A stretch of DNA of 64,000 nt from Halomarinibacterium sedimenti (GTDB taxonomy: Bacteria > Bacteroidota > Bacteroidia > Flavobacteriales > Flavobacteriaceae), in NCBI RefSeq assembly GCF_019312585.1, contig NZ_JAHWDP010000001.1, forward strand, positions 921,718-985,717, in the 5' to 3' direction. The position numbers and the translations under genes were made by a program. Below the pieces are notes generated by a model. The model saw only the letters and a list, made by a program, of their open reading frames with translations, was not told where the DNA came from and made no database searches. Each line of letters begins with the position of its first letter. Positions within the stretch are counted from its first letter, which is position 1. Shown here one piece after another: positions 8,926 to 17,654 of the stretch.

Positions 8926-10116
8926 CTAAATTTTTAATTTTTCCTTCACTTTTATGAATGAATTGACCGCTTTATCAAGTTGTTCTTTAGTATGAGCGGC
9001 CGAAAGTTGAACCCTAATTCGGGCTTTTCCTTTGGGAACTACAGGATAAAAGAACCCGATTACATAAATTCCTTCCTCCAAAAGCATGTTCGCCATGGTT
9101 TGCGAAAGCTTAGCATCGTACAGCATTACTGGTACGATAGCCGAATCCCCTTCAATAATATCAAACCCCGCATCTTTCATACCTTTTTTAAAATGGGCAG
9201 CATTTTCTGCAAGCTTATCTCTTAAAGAAGTATCGTTTTGAAGCATATCAAAAACTTTTATGGAAGCTCCTACGATAGCTGGTGCCAAAGAATTTGAAAA
9301 CAAATAAGGTCGGGATCTTTGTCTTAGCATTTCAATTATTTCTTTTTTCCCCGTGGTATAACCTCCCATAGCACCTCCTAATGCTTTTCCTAAGGTTCCC
9401 GTAATGATATCAATTCTGCCCATAACACCCTTTTCTTCAAGTGTCCCACGTCCTGTATCACCAATAAATCCAGCAGCATGACACTCATCTATCATGACAA
9501 GGGCATCGTATTTATCGGCCAAATCACAAATTTTATCCAAAGGAGCCAAAAGGCCGTCCATTGAAAAAACCCCATCTGTGACAATAATTTTGAACCTTGC
9601 CCCATTTTCGTTGGCAGCGATAAGTTGCTTTTCCAAATCCTCAATATTACTGTTTTCATATCGATAGCGAGCTGCTTTACAGAGCCTAACCCCATCTATA
9701 ATGGAAGCGTGATTTAAAGAGTCTGAAATAATAGCATCTTCTGGCCCTAATAAGGGTTCAAAAACCCCTCCATTGGCATCAAAAGCCGCGGCATATAGGA
9801 TGGTATCTTCGGTTTGATAAAAGTCGGCAATTTTTTGCTCTAATTCTTTGTGAATATCTTGTGTTCCACAAATAAATCGTACAGATGACATCCCAAATCC
9901 GTGAGTGTCCATCGTATCTTTTGCCGCCTGAATAACTTCAGGATGGGAGGAAAGGCCTAAATAATTATTGGCACAAAAATTTATTACTTCTTCTCCTGTA
10001 GAAATTTTAATAACGGCACCTTGAGCAGAGGTAATTATTCGTTCTTTTTTAAAAAGCCCATTATCTCTAATGTCGTCAAGTTCTGCTTGTAAGTGTTCTT
10101 TTATTTTCCCGTACAT
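8926..10116 (-). CDS. kbl: Glycine C-acetyltransferase (2-amino-3-ketobutyrate CoA ligase)
   Basis: PLP enzyme that joins 2-amino-3-oxobutyrate and CoA to give glycine and acetyl-CoA in threonine breakdown. At 396 residues it has the normal length. It is an alpha-oxoamine synthase: [16 protein letters not shown] near the N-terminus, [12 protein letters not shown] with the cofactor Asp and His, and [13 protein letters not shown] carrying the Schiff-base Lys at about 245. [20 protein letters not shown] is the usual Kbl start. It follows addA by 26 bp and is probably cotranscribed with it. No threonine dehydrogenase gene is in view. Confidence 0.92.
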   Translation of the reverse strand: MYGKIKEHLQAELDDIRDNGLFKKERIITSAQGAVIKISTGEEVINFCANNYLGLSSHPEVIQAAKDTMDTHGFGMSSVRFICGTQDIHKELEQKIADFYQTEDTILYAAAFDANGGVFEPLLGPEDAIISDSLNHASIIDGVRLCKAARYRYENSNIEDLEKQLIAANENGARFKIIVTDGVFSMDGLLAPLDKICDLADKYDALVMIDECHAAGFIGDTGRGTLEEKGVMGRIDIITGTLGKALGGAMGGYTTGKKEIIEMLRQRSRPYLFSNSLAPAIVGASIKVFDMLQNDTSLRDKLAENAAHFKKGMKDAGFDIIEGDSAIVPVMLYDAKLSQTMANMLLEEGIYVIGFFYPVVPKGKARIRVQLSAAHTKEQLDKAVNSFIKVKEKLKI

Positions 10117-10142
10117 TTTACTTTAAGTTTAAGGCTTCAAAT

Positions 10143-13100
10143 TTAAATGTTATTTATCAAAATGTTTTCCTTTTCAATATAAACAATTAGTTTTTCTTTT
10201 ATGGTAAATCCCATTTCCAAAAGAACATTTGCATACTCGTTAATTTGATTGGCATGGGATACATTTTGAACTCCTGTTTTGTAATCCAACAACGTTACCG
10301 AATTATTAGGATGAATATTGATGCGGTCTGGTCTTAACACTACAAAAGGAGAAATAATATCTCTTTCATTATAAATGGTGTCACCCTTTGAAAAAAGTGG
10401 ATTTAGCTTAGGGTGTGTTACAATATTACGAAGCGTATTTTCTAAAAGTTGTATCTCGACTTCTTCATAATGGGGATGCTGTAATTCTTCTAAAACGAAT
10501 GGTAAGTCTTCTTCCAAAAATATATTAGCCATAGCATCATGAATAACATTTCCAAAACGAATAGATTCTTGCACTTTTTTAACAAACAGGGAAGTTTCAA
10601 TACTCGAAACTTTTAAAAGTTTTTCATACGGAAGTGAGACAAAATATGGAGTATCTTTAAAATTATTTTCAGTAATTTTTACCGAAGAAGGCCAAGTATG
10701 TTTTTGTCCAAACGAGTAAGCATCCACTTCGTTTTTCCAAAGCGATTCATTTTCAAGGAATAATTTTAAAAACTGATTGTATTTTTTTGGAGAATTTTGA
10801 ACCGATTCGTTTTTAGCCAAAATATAAAGTTCCCTTTCCGCTCTTGTAAAGGCAACGTATAATAGATTGATATTATCGAGCTCCAATGTGTTTTTTCTAA
10901 TTTGAGATAAATAAGCACCTATTTCTCCATAACTTTCGACCTCCTTACTAAAATTAATAAGCAAATCATCAAAACCATTTTCTTGCCAAGGATACCAGGC
11001 TTTAGGCTCTATTTCTCTATAAATATCAAGATCTGCAAATGGAAAAATAACGATGGGAAATTCTAATCCTTTGGATTTATGAATGGTCATTACTTGTATG
11101 GCATCTTCTTGCGTCGTGCCAATGGAAAGACTCACTTTATCTTTTTCTGTTTCCCAGTAAGATAGAAAGTCTTGTTTTCCAATTTGGGAGTTTTGCGAAT
11201 ATTGAAAAACCCAATCCATAAAATGAAGTACATAAGCATCTGTAACTTTATGAAGCTGTAAAGAATGAATAAGATATTCAAAACTTTCATAAAGACTTAA
11301 GGAAGCTAAATCTTTAAATTGAATTTTTAAGTAATGCTTTTGTAAAGTTTCTTCTAGTTTTGAAAGTGGAAACCCTATATGTTCTGAAAAAAAAGTGTGT
11401 TTTTCTATCTCAATCTTAAGGTAATGATACAAGAACTCTAAAATTTGAATTTTTAAAGAGTCTTGCTCCGGGAAGAGGGATAGTTGCAGTAAATTGACAA
11501 GTATTTTTACGGTTTCAGAATTTTGTAAAAGGAGCGTCTCCTCTGAAACTACATTGATACCATTTGCGACTAAAAACTCACTAACAGCAACACCTTCTTC
11601 TTTTTTTCGGGTTAAAATGCATATGTCTTTTTTTGGACAACCCCGAGACTCTAAATCTAAAACGGTTTCATATACTTTTTGCACATATGCTTCGTAAGCT
11701 TCTTCCTTAAGAGTTGGCTCCATAAAATTGATAGAAACAAAACCCTCACATTCGCTATTTGGAAGTTGTTTATTTCCATCTTCATATATTTTTTGATATG
11801 ATTCATCCCCAAAAAAAGGAGCCATAAAACTGAAAAACCGATTATTAAAATCTATTATCTCTTTGCAACTCCTGTAATTTGTTTGAAGATTTCGTGTTTC
11901 TTTTTCAACAGAAGGAAAAGGATTTTCGTCAAGGCATAAATCTATAAATTGTTCAGGAAGTCCACCCCGCCAGCGATAAATAGATTGCTTTGCATCACCA
12001 ACCAGAAGTAGACTTCCCGTGTTTTCTTCGGTGTAATTTTGGGATAAAGCATTATCAACTAACGGAATTAAATTTTGCCATTGTAACAGTGAGGTGTCTT
12101 GAAACTCATCAATAAAATAATGCCGATAACGCTCGCCAAGTCGCTCGTAAATATATGGTGCGGGTTCGTTTTTAATTTCGTTACTTATAATTCGGTTAAA
12201 CTCACTAATGGGCAAAACATTTTCTTCTTCTTTTATAAGTTGAAGTTCTTGGTTTATTAAATTTACCGTTGCGAGGGGAACTAAGTTTTTCAGAATATTT
12301 TGAAAAAGAGAGGTACTAGCTAAGCACTTTTCTATTTTATGGAAACCAGCACTAATTCGAGGAGTAATGACGTCTATTTTTTCAGTAATAAGTGGATTTT
12401 CTTTTGTTTTGTAAAGAGGCTTTATTCCTAAATTATTTTGCCAAGTAAGACCAAAGTTTACACTAAAATTTCCTTCAGCAATTTTTATAAAAAAGTCATA
12501 AGAATGTCCACCAGAAAAATGAGAACGCTCCAAGCCATTTTGTTCAAAAATGGCAAGAATAGCTTGGGCTTCAGAAATTGCCTCAAACTCACTTTCATTA
12601 ACCTTTCCATAAAGCCGCTTTTGTAATGTTTTAAAATCTGAAATTGTCTTTGTTTTCAGTTTATCGAGAAAGGGTAGGTCATTTTCTATTGTCAATAATT
12701 TTGCAGCCTTATTAAGGTCAATAGCAATATCCCAAGATTTATCCTCGTCTGTTTTTTGAAGTGCAAAATCTATAAGAAGCTTTGTAATTTCTTCATCTTG
12801 TCCTGCTTTTTCAATAAGTCTATCAATGGCTTTTAAAATTAGCTGTGGTGTTTCGAGGCTTACTTCAAAATTGGGAGGTAACTTTAAATCTCTGGTAAAC
12901 GTACGTAACAATCGGAGGTTAAAATGATCTATTGTTTCAACACTAAAAAGGGAATAATGATTTAAAAGATGCTTCACTATCCTCTTTGAGCGAGTATTTA
13001 TTTCTGTTGAAGACAAACCCGTTTCTTGTGCAATTACATTTAACATGCTTTCTGAAGTTAGAGGTGTTTCTTCTTGAGAAAAATGAATGAGTGTTGTAAT

Positions 13101-13313
13101 TACTCTTTGCTTCATTTCGGCGACAGCCTTATTCGTAAAAGTAATTGCGAGCAGATGTTTGTAATAGTCTTTTTGTTGTGACGAAAGAATTTTAATTAAA
13201 AACGACTTTACTAAAACAAATGTTTTTCCGCTACCAGCAGAAGCATTGTAAACAACAAATGGGAAATGACTTTCCAATGAAACCAAAAGTTTTTGTAAAG
13301 TTAAAGATACCAT
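10143..13313 (-). CDS. addA: AddA-like UvrD helicase/exonuclease
   Basis: Catalytic subunit of AddAB, unwinding and degrading DNA ends to start homologous recombination. It is an SF1A helicase of 1056 residues. Walker A ASAGSGKT is at 24-31, followed by AITFTNKAVAEMK (motif Ia), FIDEFQDTS (motif II), LVGDAKQSIYRWRGG (III), VMTIHKSKGLEFPIV (V) and LLYVAFTRAERELY (VI). The C-terminal RecB-type nuclease is visible as FGNVIHDAM, RPDRINI and LLDYKTG. With the addB product it gives two nuclease sites, as in AddAB and unlike RecBCD. It is the first gene of the minus-strand run addA-kbl and diverges from sodA. Confidence 0.9.
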   Translation of the reverse strand: MVSLTLQKLLVSLESHFPFVVYNASAGSGKTFVLVKSFLIKILSSQQKDYYKHLLAITFTNKAVAEMKQRVITTLIHFSQEETPLTSESMLNVIAQETGLSSTEINTRSKRIVKHLLNHYSLFSVETIDHFNLRLLRTFTRDLKLPPNFEVSLETPQLILKAIDRLIEKAGQDEEITKLLIDFALQKTDEDKSWDIAIDLNKAAKLLTIENDLPFLDKLKTKTISDFKTLQKRLYGKVNESEFEAISEAQAILAIFEQNGLERSHFSGGHSYDFFIKIAEGNFSVNFGLTWQNNLGIKPLYKTKENPLITEKIDVITPRISAGFHKIEKCLASTSLFQNILKNLVPLATVNLINQELQLIKEEENVLPISEFNRIISNEIKNEPAPYIYERLGERYRHYFIDEFQDTSLLQWQNLIPLVDNALSQNYTEENTGSLLLVGDAKQSIYRWRGGLPEQFIDLCLDENPFPSVEKETRNLQTNYRSCKEIIDFNNRFFSFMAPFFGDESYQKIYEDGNKQLPNSECEGFVSINFMEPTLKEEAYEAYVQKVYETVLDLESRGCPKKDICILTRKKEEGVAVSEFLVANGINVVSEETLLLQNSETVKILVNLLQLSLFPEQDSLKIQILEFLYHYLKIEIEKHTFFSEHIGFPLSKLEETLQKHYLKIQFKDLASLSLYESFEYLIHSLQLHKVTDAYVLHFMDWVFQYSQNSQIGKQDFLSYWETEKDKVSLSIGTTQEDAIQVMTIHKSKGLEFPIVIFPFADLDIYREIEPKAWYPWQENGFDDLLINFSKEVESYGEIGAYLSQIRKNTLELDNINLLYVAFTRAERELYILAKNESVQNSPKKYNQFLKLFLENESLWKNEVDAYSFGQKHTWPSSVKITENNFKDTPYFVSLPYEKLLKVSSIETSLFVKKVQESIRFGNVIHDAMANIFLEEDLPFVLEELQHPHYEEVEIQLLENTLRNIVTHPKLNPLFSKGDTIYNERDIISPFVVLRPDRINIHPNNSVTLLDYKTGVQNVSHANQINEYANVLLEMGFTIKEKLIVYIEKENILINNI

Positions 13314-13379
13314 TAAGAATATCTATAACGGCATAAAAAACTTATAATTTCTATAACACTAATTGCCACATATATTGCT

Positions 13380-13387
13380 TAAATTTG
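13380..13387 (+). promoter_or_regulatory. Putative -7 box of sodA
   Basis: TAAATTTG, an exact TAnnTTTG match, 30 bp before the sodA start. No TTG is found at the ideal 19-bp spacing; the nearest lies 14 bp upstream. Confidence 0.45.
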
Positions 13388-13417
13388 AAGTAATTAATAA
13401 CTAAAAACAAAACAATC

Positions 13418-14026
13418 ATGTCATTTACCTTACCTGATTTAAAATATGCTCACGATGCACTTGAGCCAAATATAGACGCAAGAACCATGGAAATTCACCA
13501 TGGAAAACACCATGCAGGATACACAAATAATTTAAACGCTGCTATTGAAGGAACATCGATGGATGGAAAATCTATTGAAGAGATTTTAAAAAATCTCGAT
13601 ATGAATAATAAAGCCGTAAGAAATAATGGAGGAGGTTATTACAACCATAGTTTATTTTGGGAAGTGATGTCTCCTAACGGTGGTGGAAATCCATCTGGAG
13701 ATTTAGCAAAAGGAATTAATGATTCTTTTGGGAGCTTTGATGCTTTTAAAGAGGCATTCTCCAATGCTGCAAAAACACAATTTGGTTCTGGATGGGCTTG
13801 GCTATGCGTTCATAAAGGAGGAAAGCTTGATGTATGTGGAACTCCAAATCAAGATAACCCATTAATGCCAGGTGTTGGTTGTGGCGGAATGCCAATTTTG
13901 GGAATTGATATCTGGGAACATGCCTATTACTTAAATTACCAAAACCGTAGACCCGATTACATTTCAGCATTTTTTAATGTCATTAATTGGGATGAAGTAG
14001 CAAAAAGATACGCTGCCAATAAATAA
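13418..14026 (+). CDS. sodA: Superoxide dismutase, Mn/Fe family
   Basis: Detoxifies superoxide to H2O2 and O2. The 202-residue protein carries all four metal ligands: H27 in [13 protein letters not shown]77 in [11 protein letters not shown], and D164 and H168 in the DIWEHAYY signature. Q145 in TPNQDNPLM and the GGG before YYNHS are features of the Mn-preferring subgroup, although cambialistic use of Fe cannot be excluded. No signal peptide is present, so it is cytoplasmic. It is a single-gene unit with its own -7 box and terminator, divergent from addA. Confidence 0.93.
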   Translation: MSFTLPDLKYAHDALEPNIDARTMEIHHGKHHAGYTNNLNAAIEGTSMDGKSIEEILKNLDMNNKAVRNNGGGYYNHSLFWEVMSPNGGGNPSGDLAKGINDSFGSFDAFKEAFSNAAKTQFGSGWAWLCVHKGGKLDVCGTPNQDNPLMPGVGCGGMPILGIDIWEHAYYLNYQNRRPDYISAFFNVINWDEVAKRYAANK

Positions 14027-14049
14027 GAGTTAATCTGAATATAGTTTAA

Positions 14050-14082
14050 AAATGCCCCTTTACCATAAGGGGTATTTTTTTT
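14050..14082 (+). terminator. sodA terminator
   Basis: Stem ATGCCCCTT / AAGGGGTAT (one G:U pair) with a short loop and eight or more T residues, about 25 bp after the sodA stop. Confidence 0.8.
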
Positions 14083-14123
14083 GAATGATATTGAGGAAGT
14101 AACTACCTCCATATTGAACAAAT

Positions 14124-14199
14124 AAAAAAAGGTAAACAAGCGTTTACCTTTTTTTGCCCCAAATCTACCATGAACTTAACCTACTTATGCTATGGTATA
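14124..14199 (-). ncRNA. Putative small RNA, copy A of a tandem pair
   Basis: On the minus strand a TACATTTG box (14203-14210) precedes a unit of about 76 nt. A 5' hairpin with arms TACCAT/ATGGTA (14197-14166) has a loop containing AAGTAGGTTAAGTT. A linker GATTTGGGGC follows. It ends in a GGTAAAC/GTTTACC terminator (14148-14131) with seven U residues. No ORF fits. Copy B (14312-14386) repeats every element: more than 40 nt of the hairpin-plus-linker section are identical apart from one inserted base, and the terminator stem is the same while its loop differs. Retained structure plus a retained promoter box argues for a transcribed RNA. The family is not recognised; Flavobacteria-specific motifs such as Flavo-1 need comparison. 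Confidence 0.65.
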
Positions 14200-14202
14200 A
14201 AA

Positions 14203-14210
14203 CAAATGTA
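14203..14210 (-). promoter_or_regulatory. -7 box of small RNA copy A
   Basis: Minus-strand TACATTTG (exact TAnnTTTG), placed 5 nt before the start of the conserved hairpin, the same distance as in copy B. The region 19 bp upstream is T-rich but lacks a perfect TTG. Confidence 0.55.
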
Positions 14211-14226
14211 TATCAATATTTGAATG

Positions 14227-14257
14227 AAAAAAGCACTTTTAGACTAAAAGCTTTTTT
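14227..14257. terminator. Hairpin between the two small-RNA units
   Basis: AAAAAAG/CTTTTTT outer stem and CTTTTA/TAAAAG inner stem around a GAC loop, with a 2-nt bulge. T-runs on both sides allow termination in either direction. On the minus strand it lies between copy B and copy A and could insulate the copy A promoter. Confidence 0.5.
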
Positions 14258-14311
14258 TTTCGTTAAAAAGTATGTTTTTAGGAAGAATTTTACATTTAGT
14301 GGTAAAAAAAT

Positions 14312-14386
14312 AAAAAAGGTAAACGAGAGTTTACCTTTTTTGCCCCAAATCTTACCATGAACTTAACCTACTTATGCTATGGTATG
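14312..14386 (-). ncRNA. Putative small RNA, copy B of a tandem pair
   Basis: Same architecture as copy A, 188 bp away on the same strand. The -7 box TATATTTG (14390-14397) is followed after 5 nt by the TACCAT/ATGGTA hairpin (14384-14353) with an identical loop. The linker is AGATTTGGGGC. The terminator GGTAAAC/GTTTACC (14335-14318) has six U residues. The terminator loop differs from copy A while both arms are identical, as selection on structure would leave it. It begins about 95 bp downstream of the PurF-family stop, so it could also be a processed 3' UTR product, but its own promoter box favours independent transcription. Confidence 0.65.
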
Positions 14387-14389
14387 ACG

Positions 14390-14397
14390 CAAATATA
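14390..14397 (-). promoter_or_regulatory. -7 box of small RNA copy B
   Basis: Minus-strand TATATTTG (exact TAnnTTTG), 5 nt before the conserved hairpin. Just upstream of it (plus strand 14407-14415) the 9-mer AACCTACTT recurs. The same 9-mer forms part of the hairpin loop in both RNA copies. Confidence 0.55.
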
Positions 14398-14479
14398 TGT
14401 CAAAAAACCTACTTGAATACAGATTTTTCCTACTTTTAGATGAAGTGTTTTATAAATTCGATAAAGTGGTTGTTTAAGG

Positions 14480-16378
14480 CTAATATGCTCTTTCTGGGTT
14501 GCCTTCAAAGAAGTGAACAAAAGCTCTATTTACTACTTTTTTACCTCCATCTGTTGGGTAATCTCCTGTAAAATACCAATCTCCTAAATTTTTTGGACAA
14601 GCTTGATGTAAATCGTTCACTTTTTGGAAAATCACTTTCACTCTAGCATTTATACTTTTATCAGTAATAATTTCTGCAATTTTATCTGAAATTTCTTCGT
14701 CTGTAAAAGGAGCATAAAATTCTTTAACGTGATTGGTCACTTCTTCAGCATTACTCGACAATGTGACTTTACACTTTTTATAAATTTCCTCAACAAGCCC
14801 ATCAGTGCCACGTTCTTTATGCAATGCTAAAGTGGCATTAAAAGCTACCAGATGCTCTAATCTAGCCATATCAATACCATAACAATCAGGATATCGAATT
14901 TGTGGCGCCGAGGAAACCACAATAATTTGTTTTGGATTTAAACGATCGAGCATTTTTAAAATACTTTTCTTAAGAGTAGTCCCTCGCACAATACTATCGT
15001 CAATCACAACAAGGTTGTCATTGGGCTTTACTACCCCGTACGTCACGTCATATACATGTGCTACTAAATCGTCCCGACTACTATCTTCAGTAATAAAGGT
15101 TCTTAGTTTAACATCTTTAATGGCTAGTTTCTCAGTTCTAATTTTATGCGCTTGTATCTGTTGAAGCCTTTCGGGAGTTAAAGAATCTTTTTCCTTTAAA
15201 ATCGCCTCATTTTTTTGTTTATTCAATTCGTCTTGGGCCGCTTCAAGCATCCCATAAAAAGAGGTTTCGGCAGTATTAGGGATAAATGAAAACACTGTGT
15301 TTTCGGTATCGTAATTAATTTCTGAAAGAATTCTTGGCATTAATAAACGTCCCAATTCTTTCCGCTCCTGATAAATTTCGGCATCACTTCCTCGTGAAAA
15401 ATAAATGCGCTCGAAAGAACAAGATTTTCTCTCAAGTGGTGTTTGAATTTCATCTACACTAAATCTACCATCTTTTTTAACAATCAGAGCATGACCTGGG
15501 TCTAATTCGTTTACCTCTTCAAATGGAACATTGAAAACCGTTTGAATAGCTGGTCTTTCTGAAGCTACCACAACCACTTCATCATCTTTGTAAAAATAGA
15601 CAGGTCGTATTCCCGCAGGGTCTCTTAACACAAACGAATCTCCGTGACCCAAAAGGCCTGCCATGGCGTAGCCACCATCCCAGTTTTTAGCAGATTTCCT
15701 TAAAATTTTAGCAATGTTCAGATTTTCGGCAATGTATGGAGACGCCTCTCTTTTATTAAAGCCTTTAGACTTTGCTTTTTTGTATAATTTTCGAACGGCA
15801 TCGTCCAGAAAATGACCAATTTTTTCCATCACTGTAACGGTATCGGCTTTTTCTTTAGGATGCATCCCAAGCTCAATAAGATTGCTAAAAAGCTCGGTGG
15901 TATTCGTCATATTAAAGTTTCCAGCGATAATTAAGTTACGGTGCATCCAGTTGTTTTGACGAAGAAATGGATGTACGGTTTCAATACTATTGCCTCCAAA
16001 AGTTCCATATCGAACATGTCCCAAATACAATTCGCCTAGATAAGGGATTCTTTTTTTCTGAAGGGGTATGTCTTCTTTTATTTCGGGATGATTTTTAAAC
16101 TCAGTATTAATACGTTCGTTAATTTGAGCAAAAATATCTTGAATGGGTTGTGCGTCGTTAGAGCGAATTCTACTTATGTATCGATCGCCAGGATCCATAT
16201 TCAATTTAATTCCTGCAAACCCAGCACCGTCCTGTCCTCGATTATGCTGTTTTTCCATCATGAGATACATTTTATTTACCCCATAAAAAGCGGTGCCATA
16301 TTTTTCTTTGTAATACTCTAAAGGCTTTAGGAGCCTTACTAAGGCAATTCCACATTCGTGTTTTAATTCGTCGCTCAT
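14480..16378 (-). CDS. purF: PurF-family amidophosphoribosyltransferase-like protein, extended form
   Basis: Glutamine amidotransferase joined to a phosphoribosyltransferase. The canonical reaction makes 5-phosphoribosylamine from PRPP and glutamine, the first step of purine synthesis. From ATG 16378 the protein has 632 residues against 470-510 for standard PurF. Cys9 (HECGIA) would become the N-terminal nucleophile after propeptide removal. QHNRGQDGAG and an HVRYGTFG-type motif follow. The PRPP loop VVIDDSIVRGTT is at 457-468. The extra length is mainly between about 370 and 440, charged and Gln/Lys rich. The frame opens upstream with a TTG at 16399, but that lies beside the pfkB terminator, so I prefer 16378. 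It may be the main PurF or a paralogue with another role. Confidence 0.82.
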   Translation of the reverse strand: MSDELKHECGIALVRLLKPLEYYKEKYGTAFYGVNKMYLMMEKQHNRGQDGAGFAGIKLNMDPGDRYISRIRSNDAQPIQDIFAQINERINTEFKNHPEIKEDIPLQKKRIPYLGELYLGHVRYGTFGGNSIETVHPFLRQNNWMHRNLIIAGNFNMTNTTELFSNLIELGMHPKEKADTVTVMEKIGHFLDDAVRKLYKKAKSKGFNKREASPYIAENLNIAKILRKSAKNWDGGYAMAGLLGHGDSFVLRDPAGIRPVYFYKDDEVVVVASERPAIQTVFNVPFEEVNELDPGHALIVKKDGRFSVDEIQTPLERKSCSFERIYFSRGSDAEIYQERKELGRLLMPRILSEINYDTENTVFSFIPNTAETSFYGMLEAAQDELNKQKNEAILKEKDSLTPERLQQIQAHKIRTEKLAIKDVKLRTFITEDSSRDDLVAHVYDVTYGVVKPNDNLVVIDDSIVRGTTLKKSILKMLDRLNPKQIIVVSSAPQIRYPDCYGIDMARLEHLVAFNATLALHKERGTDGLVEEIYKKCKVTLSSNAEEVTNHVKEFYAPFTDEEISDKIAEIITDKSINARVKVIFQKVNDLHQACPKNLGDWYFTGDYPTDGGKKVVNRAFVHFFEGNPERAY

Positions 16379-16402
16379 AGCTTCAGAAAAAGGTTTCAAA
16401 TT

Positions 16403-16428
16403 AAAAACGCCCCGAAAAATCAGGGCGT
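16403..16428 (-). terminator. Terminator between the PfkB gene and the PurF-family gene
   Basis: Minus-strand stem ACGCCCTGA / TCGGGGCGT (9 pairs, one G:U) followed by TTTTT, 5 bp after the PfkB stop and about 25 bp before the PurF start. It separates two same-strand genes, so it is either a true end with a hidden purF promoter or an attenuator. Confidence 0.75.
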
Positions 16429-16432
16429 AGTG

Positions 16433-17356
16433 TTACGTTATTGCTATATCGAATTGAGTTAAGCTTTTAAATTGATGAATGCGTTTGTTTAATTCTTCTG
16501 CTGAAAGATTAATAATCCTTTCTGCCCCAAATTTTTCTACACAAAACGATGCTAATGCCGATCCATAAATGATGGCATTTTTCATATTTTCAAAGGAATA
16601 ATCTCCAGTACTTGCCAAATAACCTGCTAGTCCACCCGCAAAGGTGTCTCCAGCGCCCGTTGGATCAAAGACTGCTTTAAGTGGTAAAGCGGGAGCAAAA
16701 AATATTTCATCTTTGTTAAAAAGTAACGCACCATGTTCACCCTTTTTAATGACCACATATTTAGGTCCCATTTTCATAATTTTTTGGGCAGCTAATACTA
16801 ACGAATATTCTTTAGTCATTTGCCTAGCCTCTTCATCATTTATGGTAATGACATTTACTTTTGAGATTACTTTCATTAAATCGTCCCAAGTATTATCCAT
16901 CCAGAAGTTCATGGTGTCTAGCATAATCACTTTTGGAGCATTCATTTGTTCAATCACACTTAATTGAACTAAAGGATGCAAGTTCCCAAGCATGACCACT
17001 TCGGCATCTTTATACCTTGAGGGAACCACGGGTTTAAAATCGGCAAGAACATTTAATTCGGTTGCAAGAGTATCGCGAGAGTTCATATCGTTGCGATATT
17101 TTCCAGCCCAGAAAAACGTTTTCCCATCCTCAACAACTTCTAAAGCGGAAATATCTAACCCCTTATTTTTGAGCATACTTAAATATTCCTTTGGAAAATC
17201 TCCTCCCACAACAGATACAATGGCTCCGTCTATATTAAATTGAGATGCGGAAAGGCCAATATATGTGGCGGCACCTCCTAAGATTTTATCGGTTTTTCCA
17301 AAAGGAGTTTCAATGGCGTCAAAAGCTACAGTTCCAACAATAACAAGTTTGCTCAT
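16433..17356 (-). CDS. PfkB family carbohydrate/nucleoside kinase
   Basis: ATP-dependent kinase of the ribokinase fold, 307 residues. GGAATYIGLSASQF near residue 27 is the PfkB substrate-binding signature. DPTGAGDTFAGG at 231-242 holds the catalytic base D237 and the anion hole. Family members phosphorylate ribose, fructose, adenosine and related compounds. Lying directly upstream of a PRPP-using PurF-family gene suggests a link to nucleoside or ribose metabolism, but the substrate is inferred only. A TAAATTTG box lies 22 bp upstream. Confidence 0.88.
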   Translation of the reverse strand: MSKLVIVGTVAFDAIETPFGKTDKILGGAATYIGLSASQFNIDGAIVSVVGGDFPKEYLSMLKNKGLDISALEVVEDGKTFFWAGKYRNDMNSRDTLATELNVLADFKPVVPSRYKDAEVVMLGNLHPLVQLSVIEQMNAPKVIMLDTMNFWMDNTWDDLMKVISKVNVITINDEEARQMTKEYSLVLAAQKIMKMGPKYVVIKKGEHGALLFNKDEIFFAPALPLKAVFDPTGAGDTFAGGLAGYLASTGDYSFENMKNAIIYGSALASFCVEKFGAERIINLSAEELNKRIHQFKSLTQFDIAIT

Positions 17357-17378
17357 TTATAGGGTTTATTTGAAGGTG

Positions 17379-17386
17379 CAAATTTA
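17379..17386 (-). promoter_or_regulatory. Putative -7 box of the PfkB gene
   Basis: Minus-strand TAAATTTG (exact TAnnTTTG), 22 bp before the start codon. There is no clear TTG at -33. Confidence 0.45.
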
Positions 17387-17654
17387 GCTAAAATTATTGA
17401 GATTGTTTATCCGTTGGCCTTTCTAAATCTTATGGTTTTTTTCATCCTTTTTGAAGAAATTATTATAAATATTAGGTTAAAAAAACTCAAAAAAAATGAC
17501 CCTTAGACGTTGAATTTAGTCTATTCATCTAAATTAATTAAAACCGTAGTTGCGATACGACTAGGTAAATTATTTTTACCAGCCCAATAAATTTTACCCT
17601 TTTCAACATTTTCCTTTTATGACTTAGGTTTTAATCCAAGAAATCTAAATAGTT

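Noticed and set aside
17387..17654. Possible riboswitch in the long leader of the small secreted protein gene
   Set aside because: Only a short GGTAAA/TTTACC repeat is visible and no known aptamer core could be recognised.
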